Part shown: positions 7,907 through 16,900 of the stretch, one piece after another | Numbering within the stretch: the stretch's first letter is position 1 | How the letters are laid out: each line of letters begins with the position of its first letter | NCBI GenBank assembly: GCA_013820875.1 | Contig: JACDHS010000046.1 | Span: 1-34,798, forward strand | Direction: 5' to 3' | DNA: 34,798 bases | DNA from: Verrucomicrobiota bacterium | GTDB lineage: Bacteria; Verrucomicrobiota; Verrucomicrobiia; Limisphaerales; JACDHS01 | The notes under the pieces: model-generated | Told to the model about the DNA's origin: nothing | Seen by the model: only the letters and a program-made list of their open reading frames with translations | The model's database searches: none | Made by a program: the position numbers and the translations under genes

Positions 7907-8692
7907 TCAAGGCTGCTTCAGCACAAACCAAAAAGGAGCCTGCGCTTTGGAGTTCACTGGTCGGTTGTTGATGTAGGCGGGACGCAGCCGACTGCGTTGT
8001 GCTGCCGCCAATGCAGCCTGATCGAGTAGCGAATGTCCGGAGCTTTCATGGAGTTCCACTTTATCCACTTTTCCAGACGCATTGATGTAGAAGTTGACAA
8101 CAACTTTTCCCTCCTGTTTAAGACGCCGCGCCTCGAGGGGATAAATCGGTTTCACCTGTTTGAGGTAAGCAGCCTCAATTTCCGGTGTGGAGGCGGATCC
8201 ACCTTTACCGACTCCGATCGCATGTCCTTCGGTCGCGCGCAGATTATGCCCCGGCAGCGGCATCTCCGCAGCGGAAGCAATCCGAGGCAGGCGGTTTGTG
8301 GATTCCACTATCGGCTTCTCGATCGGAGCGACGATGGGCGCAATTTCCTGAGGGACTAACACCTGGTCCTCTGTGGCCACCACAATGGGCATCGGATCGG
8401 GTTCGATCGCTAATTCCTCCGGCGGTTCAGGGACTGGTTCAGGCACAACTTCTTCTGGTGGTGGAGGCTCGATCTCCTGGTGGGGAACCTCTGCTGGAAG
8501 AGCGGCAGCGATTGACGCCGGTTGAATGGTTGTAACTTCCATCAGTTGCGGCGGCGCGGGTAACAGGTCCACTTCAACGTATGTTTCGCTTTTTTGCGGT
8601 GCGATTTCCGCCGTGGATGATTTGAAGCCAAACAACAGGAACAGATGGCAGATCAATGCTGAAGCGAATGCGATGATGGAATCACGGTTCAT
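7907..8692 (-). CDS. tonB: TonB-type energy transducer
   Basis: A 261-aa periplasm-spanning protein that passes proton-motive energy from ExbB/ExbD to outer-membrane receptors. It has one N-terminal membrane helix (about 6-23) with S11 and H16, a long Pro/Glu/Val-rich linker (about 30-165, for example EPPPPEEVVPEPVPEPPEEL), and the C-terminal TonB domain (about 180-258) with VKPIYPLEARRLKQEGKVVV and the SSGHSLLDQAAL helix. It lies 18 bases downstream of exbD in the same direction and closes the exbB-exbD-tonB operon. The spacing S-x4-H differs by one from the S-x3-H of E. coli TonB. Confidence 0.92.
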   Translation of the reverse strand: MNRDSIIAFASALICHLFLLFGFKSSTAEIAPQKSETYVEVDLLPAPPQLMEVTTIQPASIAAALPAEVPHQEIEPPPPEEVVPEPVPEPPEELAIEPDPMPIVVATEDQVLVPQEIAPIVAPIEKPIVESTNRLPRIASAAEMPLPGHNLRATEGHAIGVGKGGSASTPEIEAAYLKQVKPIYPLEARRLKQEGKVVVNFYINASGKVDKVELHESSGHSLLDQAALAAAQRSRLRPAYINNRPVNSKAQAPFWFVLKQP

Positions 8693-8710
8693 GGCACTTC
8701 ATCTCACATC

Positions 8711-9133
8711 TTACGGAGCCGCAGACGACTTGGGCCTCGTTTCAATGGCAACTTTACTGATACCGAGTTTTCGAACGTCGTCCAATACCGCTATGGCATG
8801 TCCGAGGTACGATTTCTCGTCGCCGTTGATGAAGATTTTTGGGTCCAGGTTTTCTTCCTTAAATTTGCGGAGTTTTGCTATGAGTTGGTCGGGAGAGACC
8901 GATTCTTTGTTAAAGAAAAGGCTGCCATCCTCGGCAATGGTGATGGCGGCGTAATCCTGACGGTCTTGCGGAACACTGGTGGAGGCAACGGGCAGGTTTA
9001 CCGGCACGCTCTGCATCTTCACCATGGAGAGCGACACCATGACGAAGGTCGCCAAAAGAAAGAAAACGATGTCAATCAGCGGAATAATTTCTATCCGCGC
9101 CTTCTTTCTGGAACGTGGTGAAGGGATGGTCAC
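8711..9133 (-). CDS. exbD: ExbD/TolR-family biopolymer transport protein
   Basis: At 140 aa this is the usual ExbD size. A basic cytoplasmic start (PRSRKKARIEI) leads to one membrane helix, IPLIDIVFFLLATFVMVSLS, carrying the proton-path Asp at D21. The rest is the periplasmic domain (SVPVNLPVAS..., then DGSLFFNKESVSPDQLIAKL and ending KVAIETRP). Its start overlaps the exbB stop by 4 bases, so translation is probably coupled, and tonB follows after 18 bases. It works with ExbB as the motor for TonB. Confidence 0.93.
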   Translation of the reverse strand: MTIPSPRSRKKARIEIIPLIDIVFFLLATFVMVSLSMVKMQSVPVNLPVASTSVPQDRQDYAAITIAEDGSLFFNKESVSPDQLIAKLRKFKEENLDPKIFINGDEKSYLGHAIAVLDDVRKLGISKVAIETRPKSSAAP

Positions 9134-9762
9134 GATATTTCTTTCTTAAATGCGCATTCGGTCTTTCCACGCCTCATCAGCAAAAGTTCCAAATGCGAAG
9201 CCGCATCCTCAATTTCATGGCGCGCTTCCTCCAGGCGGGAGTTGAGATAGTTAAATGGAATGAGGGCGAGAATGGCTATTGCCAAGCCAAAGCCCGTTGC
9301 GATCAGGGCTTCGGCAATTCCGCCTGTGATGGCGGTTGGAGCTCCCAGTTCGCTTTCACCCAGGAGCCCGAAGGCGTGAATCATTCCTGTGACGGTTCCC
9401 AGCAGACCGAGCAAGGGAGCCAAAGTGATAATGGTGTCGAGAGATCCTAATCCCCGATTGAAGCGTTTCAATTCCAAATTGGCGGCCCGCAGCAGCGCGT
9501 GAGAAAGCGACTCCTCGCGGTGTTGCAGCGCATACCCCAGCGTGCGAACCACAAAGTCATTGCTGTTCTGGCTCGCCTGAATGGCGCCCGGAATATCGGG
9601 CCTTTCAACGGCGGACAAAACTTTGCCCACCAAATCGCGGTCGCGCCGGCTTTTCTCCCGAACAATAAAGATCAATCGTTCGACCACCACCATCACGGCC
9701 ACAAATGAGGTGATCAGCAAAGGCCACATAATCGGACCACCTTTAACAAATATTTCGATCAT
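9130..9762 (-). CDS. exbB: ExbB/TolQ/MotA-family proton channel protein
   Basis: A 210-aa inner-membrane protein with three hydrophobic segments: about 10-32 (GPIMWPLLITSFVAVMVVVE), about 110-132 (LDTIITLAPLLGLLGTVTGM) and about 145-170 (ITGGIAEALIATGFGLAIAI). The LLGLLGTVTGMI...F and GIAEALIATGFGLAIAI blocks are the MotA/TolQ/ExbB signature. It is the first gene of exbB-exbD-tonB and has its own promoter upstream, overlapped by a palindrome shared with the receptor gene. TolQ is the alternative assignment, but the adjacent TonB and receptor favour ExbB. Confidence 0.93.
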   Translation of the reverse strand: MIEIFVKGGPIMWPLLITSFVAVMVVVERLIFIVREKSRRDRDLVGKVLSAVERPDIPGAIQASQNSNDFVVRTLGYALQHREESLSHALLRAANLELKRFNRGLGSLDTIITLAPLLGLLGTVTGMIHAFGLLGESELGAPTAITGGIAEALIATGFGLAIAILALIPFNYLNSRLEEARHEIEDAASHLELLLMRRGKTECAFKKEIS

Positions 9763-9787
9763 AATCTCCGGGAATAATTCATTCTCT

Positions 9788-9833
9788 TATTAAGAATGAG
9801 TCTCAATATTGAGCGGGCAACTGGGTGCGTCAA
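9788..9833 (-). promoter_or_regulatory. exbB promoter with overlapping palindromic operator (Fur-box candidate)
   Basis: Read on the - strand, TTGACG (9833-9828) and AATATT (9810-9805) are separated by 17 bases, a good sigma-70 promoter. On the + strand 9788-9808 is TATTAAGAA, a centre TGA, then GTCTCAATA: a 21-bp imperfect palindrome with 7 of 9 arm positions matching. It shares its right arm with the site in front of the receptor gene. A repressor bound here would cover the -10 box. The Fur identity is inferred from context. Confidence 0.6.
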
Positions 9834-9857
9834 AACCTTTTTTGCTGTTTTACAGCA

Positions 9858-9887
9858 CAAAAATGCCGCCGACGTTGGTCGGCGGCA
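9858..9887 (-). terminator. Intrinsic terminator of the TonB-dependent receptor gene
   Basis: TGCCGCCGAC (9864-9873) and GTCGGCGGCA (9878-9887) form a perfect 10-bp stem with a 4-base loop. On the - strand the stem is followed by TTTTT (9863-9859). It lies 18 bases past the receptor stop and separates receptor transcription from exbB. Confidence 0.88.
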
Positions 9888-9904
9888 CAAGGAGGGTCTG
9901 CCTG

Positions 9905-12088
9905 TTAGAACGAGAACGAGAGACCTGCGTAATAGTTTCTGCCGTAAGCGGGATCAATTCCATCACTGCGAATGCGGGCGTAGTAATCTTCGTTAAAAAG
10001 ATTGTTGATGCCGCCGATCAAACTGAGGTGATCCTTGTATATTTTCACTTCGGCTGTGAGATCCCAGACCATGTAGGCGGGAATTTCACGACTACTAAGC
10101 CCGGTTGTGTTGCTGTCATCAGCAAAATGATCGTCAACAAATGTCCCGAGCAAGGCCACTTTCGCGCGGTCCTGCCAACGATATATGGCGCCCGCACGCA
10201 GGATGTAGCCTGGCGTGTATTGAGGCTCGCGACCATCGGCGGCTCCACCATGGATTTTACCGTGCATCAGGGAGACATTCCCGTAGAGCGAGAATGAACC
10301 ATAGCGTTCACCGTATGTTGCGGAAGCGGTTTCGTCATAAAGCCCGATCAAGTCCAGTTCAACCGCTGCATCCCAGCCGTAGGTGATCGTGCGTCCGACA
10401 TTGCGCAACACGTCCGTGGCGCCGACTCGCGCGGTGCCAAGTTTATTATCCAAATCAATGAGGAACAAACTGGTGTCGAAGGTCAGCCAGGGAGTGGGAA
10501 GCCCGCGATAGCCGACTTCATAGTGCCAACCGCCGGAGGCCTCAATGTCTCCGATCACCACCGTGCCCGGGTTGGGCACAAGCGATTCAGTGAAGATCAC
10601 GGGACGATAGCTTTGCGAAACGTTGGCGTAGAGTTCAGTGGCTTTGGGCAATTGATAAGCCACTCCAAGGCCGAAGAGCGGCACGATTTCCAATTCGTCG
10701 CGAGTGCGTGAATCCTGGAACGCTCCTGTCGTGGAACTGAAATTTTCGGTTCGAACTTTTTGATTGATATTTTCCAGGCGGAAACCGGGTGTGACTGACA
10801 ATTTGTCGAAAACGAAACGATTTTCTGCAAAAACCGATCCGTAGATAACATCGCGATTGCTGGATCGGGTGAGAATACCGGTTTCAGCATCTGGTGTCTG
10901 ACCACGTTGTTCTGTGCGTGGCGAATCCACGAGATAAAGCATCACACCACCGGCGAGGGTATGTTTGTTTCCGAAGGCTTCCCAATCGTGGCGCAAACGA
11001 GCTTCTGCGCCAAATGTATAGAATTCCTGCAGTTCGATGTCGTTGCGACTTGCGTCCGCTCCTGTGGGAAAACTGCCGAAGTTGCTCGCGGCACTATTGC
11101 GTTGGCGTTTGCTGAAACGTGAATAATAACCGCCCCATGATTTCACCGAGAGCTTGGTTTCTTCAGAAAAATCGCGTTCGTAAGTGAGCGATGGGATGTA
11201 GCGTTCCAACCGGAACCTGTCATGGAGACGGGTCGATTGATTGCGATCCTGGTTGTAGTCGGCAAAACCGGGAGCGGAGTTGAGGCTGAGACCGCCTGGT
11301 TCACCGTGTTCTTCTTCATAAACATCCATATTGAAGATCCAACGCCTGTCAGTTTCCTGATCGAGCACTAGTTTTAAGCTGCCACCGTAGAGTGCATAAT
11401 CGCTGTTTGCATGGCGAAACCCATCGCTTTGACGATGGTTGAAATAAGCGAGGTATCCCAGGCGTCCGGTCGTTCCATCGACGGCATTGTACGTGGAATA
11501 AAGGGAGTCTGAACCGAAAACGTGTTGGCTGCGTAAAGCAAAGGGACGATCTGCGCGCGGCATGTAGGTGACAAAATTAAACGCGCCACCCGGCTGAGGG
11601 CCATACATCAGGGAACCACCGCCGCGAATGAACTCCACCCGGTCCACCACATCCAGTGGCGGAGTATAATACGCTTCAGGATAACCAAGCATATCTGCGT
11701 GGATTGGGATTCCGTCTTTCATCACCTGCATGTATTGCATCCGATGAGGTTCTCCAATGCCACGGTAGCCGATGCTGACCAGCGGACTGCTTTCTTCGCT
11801 GTAGAGCAGGCCCGGGGTCAATGCGAGCGCTTGCCGATAATTATTACCGTGAACTTTGGGCAACGCATCGAAATCGAGGACGGTCGCCTTTTTGCCTGAA
11901 AAAATTTCAGTTTGCCTGACATCCGGCAGGAAGGTGGGTTGGACAATTTCGGAGTATTCAGGTTCGGCGTGAACCACCACGCCGGGCAGTTGGGTCGGAG
12001 CAGTCTGGGCTGTAACGCCCTGTGCCAGGGTTAGCAGCAGCGCGCCGCTTATCGAAGTTAAGGGGAAGTGAATTGATCGTTTTTTCAT
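9905..12088 (-). CDS. TonB-dependent outer-membrane receptor (probable iron/siderophore uptake)
   Basis: A 727-aa receptor with a signal peptide (about 1-27, ending GVTAQ), a plug domain (about 45-165) with the typical LTPGLLYSEESSPLVSIGYR, GIPIHADMLGYPEAYYTPPL, VEFIRGGGSLMYGPQPGGAF blocks, and a 22-strand barrel ending in the aromatic NYYAGLSFSF. The tail NNLFNEDYYARIRSDGIDPA is characteristic of siderophore-type receptors of the FecA group. It has its own promoter with a palindrome over the -10 box and its own terminator. The neighbouring exbB-exbD-tonB genes supply energy and the Fur-family gene lies at the far end. The substrate is inferred to be a ferric chelate; other ligands such as cobalamin or sugars cannot be excluded. 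Confidence 0.92.
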   Translation of the reverse strand: MKKRSIHFPLTSISGALLLTLAQGVTAQTAPTQLPGVVVHAEPEYSEIVQPTFLPDVRQTEIFSGKKATVLDFDALPKVHGNNYRQALALTPGLLYSEESSPLVSIGYRGIGEPHRMQYMQVMKDGIPIHADMLGYPEAYYTPPLDVVDRVEFIRGGGSLMYGPQPGGAFNFVTYMPRADRPFALRSQHVFGSDSLYSTYNAVDGTTGRLGYLAYFNHRQSDGFRHANSDYALYGGSLKLVLDQETDRRWIFNMDVYEEEHGEPGGLSLNSAPGFADYNQDRNQSTRLHDRFRLERYIPSLTYERDFSEETKLSVKSWGGYYSRFSKRQRNSAASNFGSFPTGADASRNDIELQEFYTFGAEARLRHDWEAFGNKHTLAGGVMLYLVDSPRTEQRGQTPDAETGILTRSSNRDVIYGSVFAENRFVFDKLSVTPGFRLENINQKVRTENFSSTTGAFQDSRTRDELEIVPLFGLGVAYQLPKATELYANVSQSYRPVIFTESLVPNPGTVVIGDIEASGGWHYEVGYRGLPTPWLTFDTSLFLIDLDNKLGTARVGATDVLRNVGRTITYGWDAAVELDLIGLYDETASATYGERYGSFSLYGNVSLMHGKIHGGAADGREPQYTPGYILRAGAIYRWQDRAKVALLGTFVDDHFADDSNTTGLSSREIPAYMVWDLTAEVKIYKDHLSLIGGINNLFNEDYYARIRSDGIDPAYGRNYYAGLSFSF

Positions 12089-12103
12089 GTCGCGATCCCT
12101 TTT

Positions 12104-12147
12104 TATTGATACCGAGTCTCAATAGCAAGGGGGAATATTGTCTTCAA
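12104..12147 (-). promoter_or_regulatory. Receptor promoter with overlapping palindromic operator (Fur-box candidate)
   Basis: Read on the - strand, TTGAAG (12147-12142), a 17-base spacer and TATTGA (12124-12119) form a sigma-70 promoter. On the + strand 12104-12124 reads TATTGATAC, centre CGA, then GTCTCAATA, a 21-bp palindrome with 7 of 9 arm matches. Its TATTGA half is the -10 box itself. The same right arm GTCTCAATA occurs at the exbB promoter. Confidence 0.65.
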
Positions 12148-12194
12148 CAATAATTCTTTTGACCTTCGCAGAGTGGGAGTTGGAGCGTTGAATT

Positions 12195-12722
12195 CTATTT
12201 TGCTTCAACGTTCCGCAGCGACATAAGGAAGAAAACAAGGACGGCCACGGTTGCAAAAACGAACATGGCCGAGGTCGGTATGGCCAGCCAGTCGAGGGAT
12301 TCTCGCGCCAGTTTTGTTCCACCTATTCCAGGAGCCCGGAAACCCGCCCACATCCAATAAATGGAATAACCCAGTCCACCGATACCCAACGCCGCGCTGG
12401 TAATCATCCGGCTTTTGGCTGACGCGCGGCAAAATGCGAGAAGAATGCTTAAAGCCAGGGCCGTGGTGCCCATGGCTCCGGCGTGCAGATGGGCGCGCTG
12501 CATATAAACCCAGGATTTATCCAGCACAGTTTTAATTTTGGCGGCATCGTTTTCGTAAACCGTTGCAGCCACCGCATTGGCTGAATCTTTCAATCGGCCT
12601 TTCACCGCGTCTTCTCCTGCGCCAAAAATGAAGCCCAACGAGAAACCAAACAACAAAGTGACGATGGAAAAAATGATTCCCATGCTCATGGAACGGATGT
12701 TTGCGGAGACCGAGTCGCTCAT
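12195..12722 (-). CDS. Four-helix membrane protein of unknown function next to the receptor gene
   Basis: I do not recognise this family. From ATG 12722 it has 175 aa (a TTG at 12731 adds three). Four hydrophobic segments are visible: GIIFSIVTLLFGFSLGFIFG, GAMGTTALALSILLAF, MITSAALGIGGLGYSIYWMW and IPTSAMFVFATVAVLVFFLM. Between helices 1 and 2 lies a soluble stretch with ENDAAKIKTVLDKSWVYMQR and two His in AHLHAG at the start of helix 2, which could bind a metal or haem; that is speculative. It lies 106 bases upstream of the receptor gene on the same strand, but the receptor has its own promoter. A role in metal uptake is suggested only by position. Confidence 0.72.
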   Translation of the reverse strand: MSDSVSANIRSMSMGIIFSIVTLLFGFSLGFIFGAGEDAVKGRLKDSANAVAATVYENDAAKIKTVLDKSWVYMQRAHLHAGAMGTTALALSILLAFCRASAKSRMITSAALGIGGLGYSIYWMWAGFRAPGIGGTKLARESLDWLAIPTSAMFVFATVAVLVFFLMSLRNVEAK

Positions 12723-12765
12723 GCGCGACAAAGTAAAAGGTGGGAATCGAAATTAGCCAGTGAAA

Positions 12766-13068
12766 TCAGGCCAATAACTGCCGCGCTCGATCAGAAACTT
12801 CCTTCTGGATCTTTCCTTTGAATGGAAGAGCCGCGAATGGAAGGTCCAGACGGATGTCCACCGTGCTGGGTTGTACTTCCATTGAGCCTGCTACCGCTAT
12901 TCCCATCGCACGAAAGCCAAAATCATTGCGATTATCGGTCCAATTCTCCCGCAAATCCGAAGCCTGGTTGCCAAACTTGCTTTTGGCATCTGCAATAAGC
13001 CCCTGAATCCGACGTTTGGCTTCGTCGGTTCCCAATTGATGTGGCACTGAAACGTTTACGCTTGGCAT
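12766..13068 (-). CDS. Polyhydroxyalkanoic acid system family protein (PF09650-like)
   Basis: A 100-aa protein whose pattern matches the small family often labelled putative polyhydroxyalkanoic acid system protein: VNVSVPHQLGTDEAKRRIQG, a long helix (LIADAKSKFG), then NRNDFGFRAMGIAVAGSMEV and the ending LPFAALPFKGKIQKEV. The fold is a small alpha/beta domain related to START-like or BON-like proteins. No PHA synthase gene is in the window, so storage-granule function is not supported by context. It starts at ATG 13068, just beyond the atpC terminator, and may be co-transcribed with the membrane protein 43 bases downstream. Confidence 0.75.
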   Translation of the reverse strand: MPSVNVSVPHQLGTDEAKRRIQGLIADAKSKFGNQASDLRENWTDNRNDFGFRAMGIAVAGSMEVQPSTVDIRLDLPFAALPFKGKIQKEVSDRARQLLA

Positions 13069-13095
13069 GATGAACTATAGCGCGTGTGCAGAAAT

Positions 13096-13120
13096 AAAAA
13101 AGCCGCCCGAAGGCGGCTTT
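13096..13120 (-). terminator. Intrinsic terminator of atpD-atpC
   Basis: AAAGCCGCC (13099-13107), loop CGAA, GGCGGCTTT (13112-13120) form a perfect 9-bp stem. On the - strand the loop is the very stable TTCG and a run of T (13100-13096) follows. It lies 22 bases past the atpC stop. Confidence 0.92.
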
Positions 13121-13142
13121 GTGAAAGGGATAACTTTGAAAA

Positions 13143-13553
13143 TTACGGGCGTTGGCGGCGTTTCACTTTTAATTGCGCCAGGGACTGGGCAAGAGCAGCA
13201 CTGACCATTGCGGTTTCCTCGTCGTCGAGCTTTTCAGCGAGACGCGCTTCAGCGCGTTTCCGCGCTTCTTCCGCTTGCGCTTCGTCAATGTTCTCGGCGC
13301 GAATCGCCATGTCGGTCAAAACCGCCACATGCGTTTGCGTGATCTCAACAAAACCTTCACCGACCGCGAGATGAAATTCCTGCCCGTTTTTGCGGACGGC
13401 AATTTCACCCGGCACAATTTGCGTCATGAGCGGAACGTGCATGGGGAAAATTCCCATTTCGCCTTCCACACCCGGCAACGTGACCATATCCACTTCTTCG
13501 GAATAGGTCTTTGCCTCCGGAGTGACAATTTCAAGTTTAAGTGTCGCAGCCAT
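13143..13553 (-). CDS. atpC: F1Fo ATP synthase epsilon subunit
   Basis: A 136-aa epsilon subunit, part of the central rotor stalk, which couples rotation to catalysis and restrains ATP hydrolysis. The N-terminal beta-sandwich (about 1-85) has LEIVTPEAKTYSEEVDMVTL and PGVEGEMGIFPMHVPLMTQI, with GEIAVRKNGQEFHLAVGEGF after it. The C-terminal helical hairpin (about 90-136) is rich in Ala and Glu (DEAQAEEARKRAEARLAEKL). It follows atpD by 72 bases on the same strand and ends before a strong terminator. Confidence 0.95.
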   Translation of the reverse strand: MAATLKLEIVTPEAKTYSEEVDMVTLPGVEGEMGIFPMHVPLMTQIVPGEIAVRKNGQEFHLAVGEGFVEITQTHVAVLTDMAIRAENIDEAQAEEARKRAEARLAEKLDDEETAMVSAALAQSLAQLKVKRRQRP

Positions 13554-13625
13554 TTCTTTAATTACATCGTCGAATGGTTACAGGTTGTATGGTTTACCAA
13601 TTCAACATCGCAACGATTCAACTGA

Positions 13626-15155
<1,530 letters not shown>

Positions 15156-15220
15156 TTAAAGAGGCGGCAATTTAGGGGCGACCCTTCCAATGTGTCAAGG
15201 TGTAGAATGGGAAATTTGCA

Positions 15221-15961
15221 CTACTTCTTTGCCTCTTTAATCCGTAAATCCTTGAACATGGCGGTCATTGGCGGGCCGACGTGAACCTGGAAAGCGATGA
15301 CACCATCCTTCGCTCGCTTGGCTTCACAATTATCCGTCACATCCACGGTCTGATGGCCATTGATGAAATGTTGCAAGTGGTTTCCCTTCGCAATCACCAC
15401 ATACTCATTCCAATCCTCTTTCTTGATCGCTGCCTGGATTTCCTCGGATTTGCCGACCGATCCAGTCACTTCCTTTTTGCAATCCGCGTTCCAAACCACC
15501 TTTTCGCCACGTTCCGCCATTATGCCGCGAGTCATCTTTTCTTCGTAAAGAATGCCGGAATATTTCGGTCCGGCTTCAAAGTCAGCCTGGTAACCGCCCA
15601 CTACCCAATTCTTCTCGTCGAGAATCTTACTGCGATATTGAACGCCGGAATTTGCCGCCCCCTTGTCGTTGTTCGGAATTAACTTATAGGAGAATCGCAG
15701 CTCGAAATCGCCCGGGGTGCCATTGGTCCAGATCAAAAAGGTGTTCTGCTTGATCGGATTGGCGGCGGTTGTTTGGCCAACGATCACCCCATCTTTCACA
15801 GACCAGAGCTCAGGGTTACCGGTCCAGCCCTTTAGGTTCTTGCCGTTGAATATCTTCTTAAAGCCCTTTCCCGGTTTCTCAGCCTTATCCTGGGCGCCGG
15901 CGACTAATGTCAGGCCCAGCAGGACCGATCCAATTAAGCTTAATCTTTTCATAAAGTCCAT
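15221..15961 (-). CDS. Secreted DUF1080 protein (3-keto-disaccharide hydrolase-like)
   Basis: A 246-aa exported protein with a signal peptide (MKRLSLIGSVLLGLTLVAGA). The single jelly-roll domain shows the DUF1080 marks: FKKIFNGKNLKGWTGNPELW, NSGVQYRS, VGGYQADFE, GILYEEKMTRGIMAERGE, EWNEYVV-like DWNEYVVIAKGNHLQHFING and GVIAFQVHVGPPMTAMFKDL. Characterised members hydrolyse 3-keto-glycosides. The next gene upstream encodes a TIM-barrel sugar epimerase-like protein 32 bases away on the same strand, which fits a keto-sugar pathway. It ends 140 bases before atpD. The substrate is inferred from the family. Confidence 0.88.
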   Translation of the reverse strand: MDFMKRLSLIGSVLLGLTLVAGAQDKAEKPGKGFKKIFNGKNLKGWTGNPELWSVKDGVIVGQTTAANPIKQNTFLIWTNGTPGDFELRFSYKLIPNNDKGAANSGVQYRSKILDEKNWVVGGYQADFEAGPKYSGILYEEKMTRGIMAERGEKVVWNADCKKEVTGSVGKSEEIQAAIKKEDWNEYVVIAKGNHLQHFINGHQTVDVTDNCEAKRAKDGVIAFQVHVGPPMTAMFKDLRIKEAKK

Positions 15962-15993
15962 ACTTCCAAGTTATGCGCATCACGCTTCACCAC

Positions 15994-16839
15994 TTACAGC
16001 AACGTCTTCTTCAAAAACTTCACACCTTTCACCGCAATCTCTTCCCGTGTCGGTTCCATGCGACGCCAGATGGAGGCGGCTTTGGCAATGACTTTGACGT
16101 CGGTAGTGAACGATTCAATCACAACATCACCTTGATATTTAATCGCTTTCAACGCTGCGGCAATAGGAGCCCAATCAATGTGATCGTTCCCCGGGGTTCC
16201 GCGATCACTGCCGCAAGCGTGGAAATGGCCCAGGTGTTTGCCGGCTTTGCGAATGGCTTTGCCTTGATTCTTTTCCTCCACGTTCATGTGAAAGGTGTCG
16301 AGGAGAAGCTTCAACGCGGGACTGCCAACCTCATCAATCATTTTCAAACCTTGATCAACGGTGTTGATGAAATCGGTTTCATAGCGGTTCAGTGGTTCTA
16401 GGCAAATAACGACACCCCGCTTTTCGGCATATTTGCACAACCCCTTCAGATTCTTCACCACCGCTCGCCATTGCTTCTGATATTCCTTCTCAGGAACGGC
16501 ATCCGCACGACCAACGGCAGAATAAACCGGGCCAGCGACCGTTAAACAGCCAAGCTCCACCGCTTGATCCACCAGTTTGGTCAGGTAAGTCAATCCCGTC
16601 TGTTGCTGTTCCGGCGTGCCGCGCAGGTCGCGATCCGGCCCGAGGCAGGCACAAACGGAACCGCACACCAGCTTGTTTTTTTCCAATTCCCGTTTCACAT
16701 GGGCCGTATCAATGTGTGACGGATCTTCAATTGGAATCTCAATCGTCTCAAAACCCCATTTCTTGAATTGCGGAAAAAGTTTGGTGCTGTCGTCGGTGAA
16801 AGGAGACGTAAAAAGAAATGTGTTAATACCGAGTCTCAT
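15994..16839 (-). CDS. TIM-barrel sugar isomerase/epimerase, D-tagatose/psicose 3-epimerase-like
   Basis: A 281-aa protein of the xylose-isomerase-like (AP endonuclease 2) family. The metal- and substrate-binding pattern matches ketose 3-epimerases: CLEPLNRYETDFINT, LLLDTFHMNVEEKN, LGHFHACGSDRGTPGNDHID and VVIESF supply the Glu, Asp, His and Glu ligands. Such enzymes interconvert ketoses at C3 or act on keto-sugars. It is the first gene of a pair with the DUF1080 hydrolase, so it may process the released 3-keto-sugar (inferred). The first bases of the gene (TGAGACTCGGTAT) repeat 13 bases of the receptor operator; this may be chance. Confidence 0.85.
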   Translation of the reverse strand: MRLGINTFLFTSPFTDDSTKLFPQFKKWGFETIEIPIEDPSHIDTAHVKRELEKNKLVCGSVCACLGPDRDLRGTPEQQQTGLTYLTKLVDQAVELGCLTVAGPVYSAVGRADAVPEKEYQKQWRAVVKNLKGLCKYAEKRGVVICLEPLNRYETDFINTVDQGLKMIDEVGSPALKLLLDTFHMNVEEKNQGKAIRKAGKHLGHFHACGSDRGTPGNDHIDWAPIAAALKAIKYQGDVVIESFTTDVKVIAKAASIWRRMEPTREEIAVKGVKFLKKTLL

Positions 16840-16900
16840 AAGTGTGTGCGAGAGGCTAGTCGAACAAGATGAACTGTCAAAACGAATTGCGGAATGAAAC

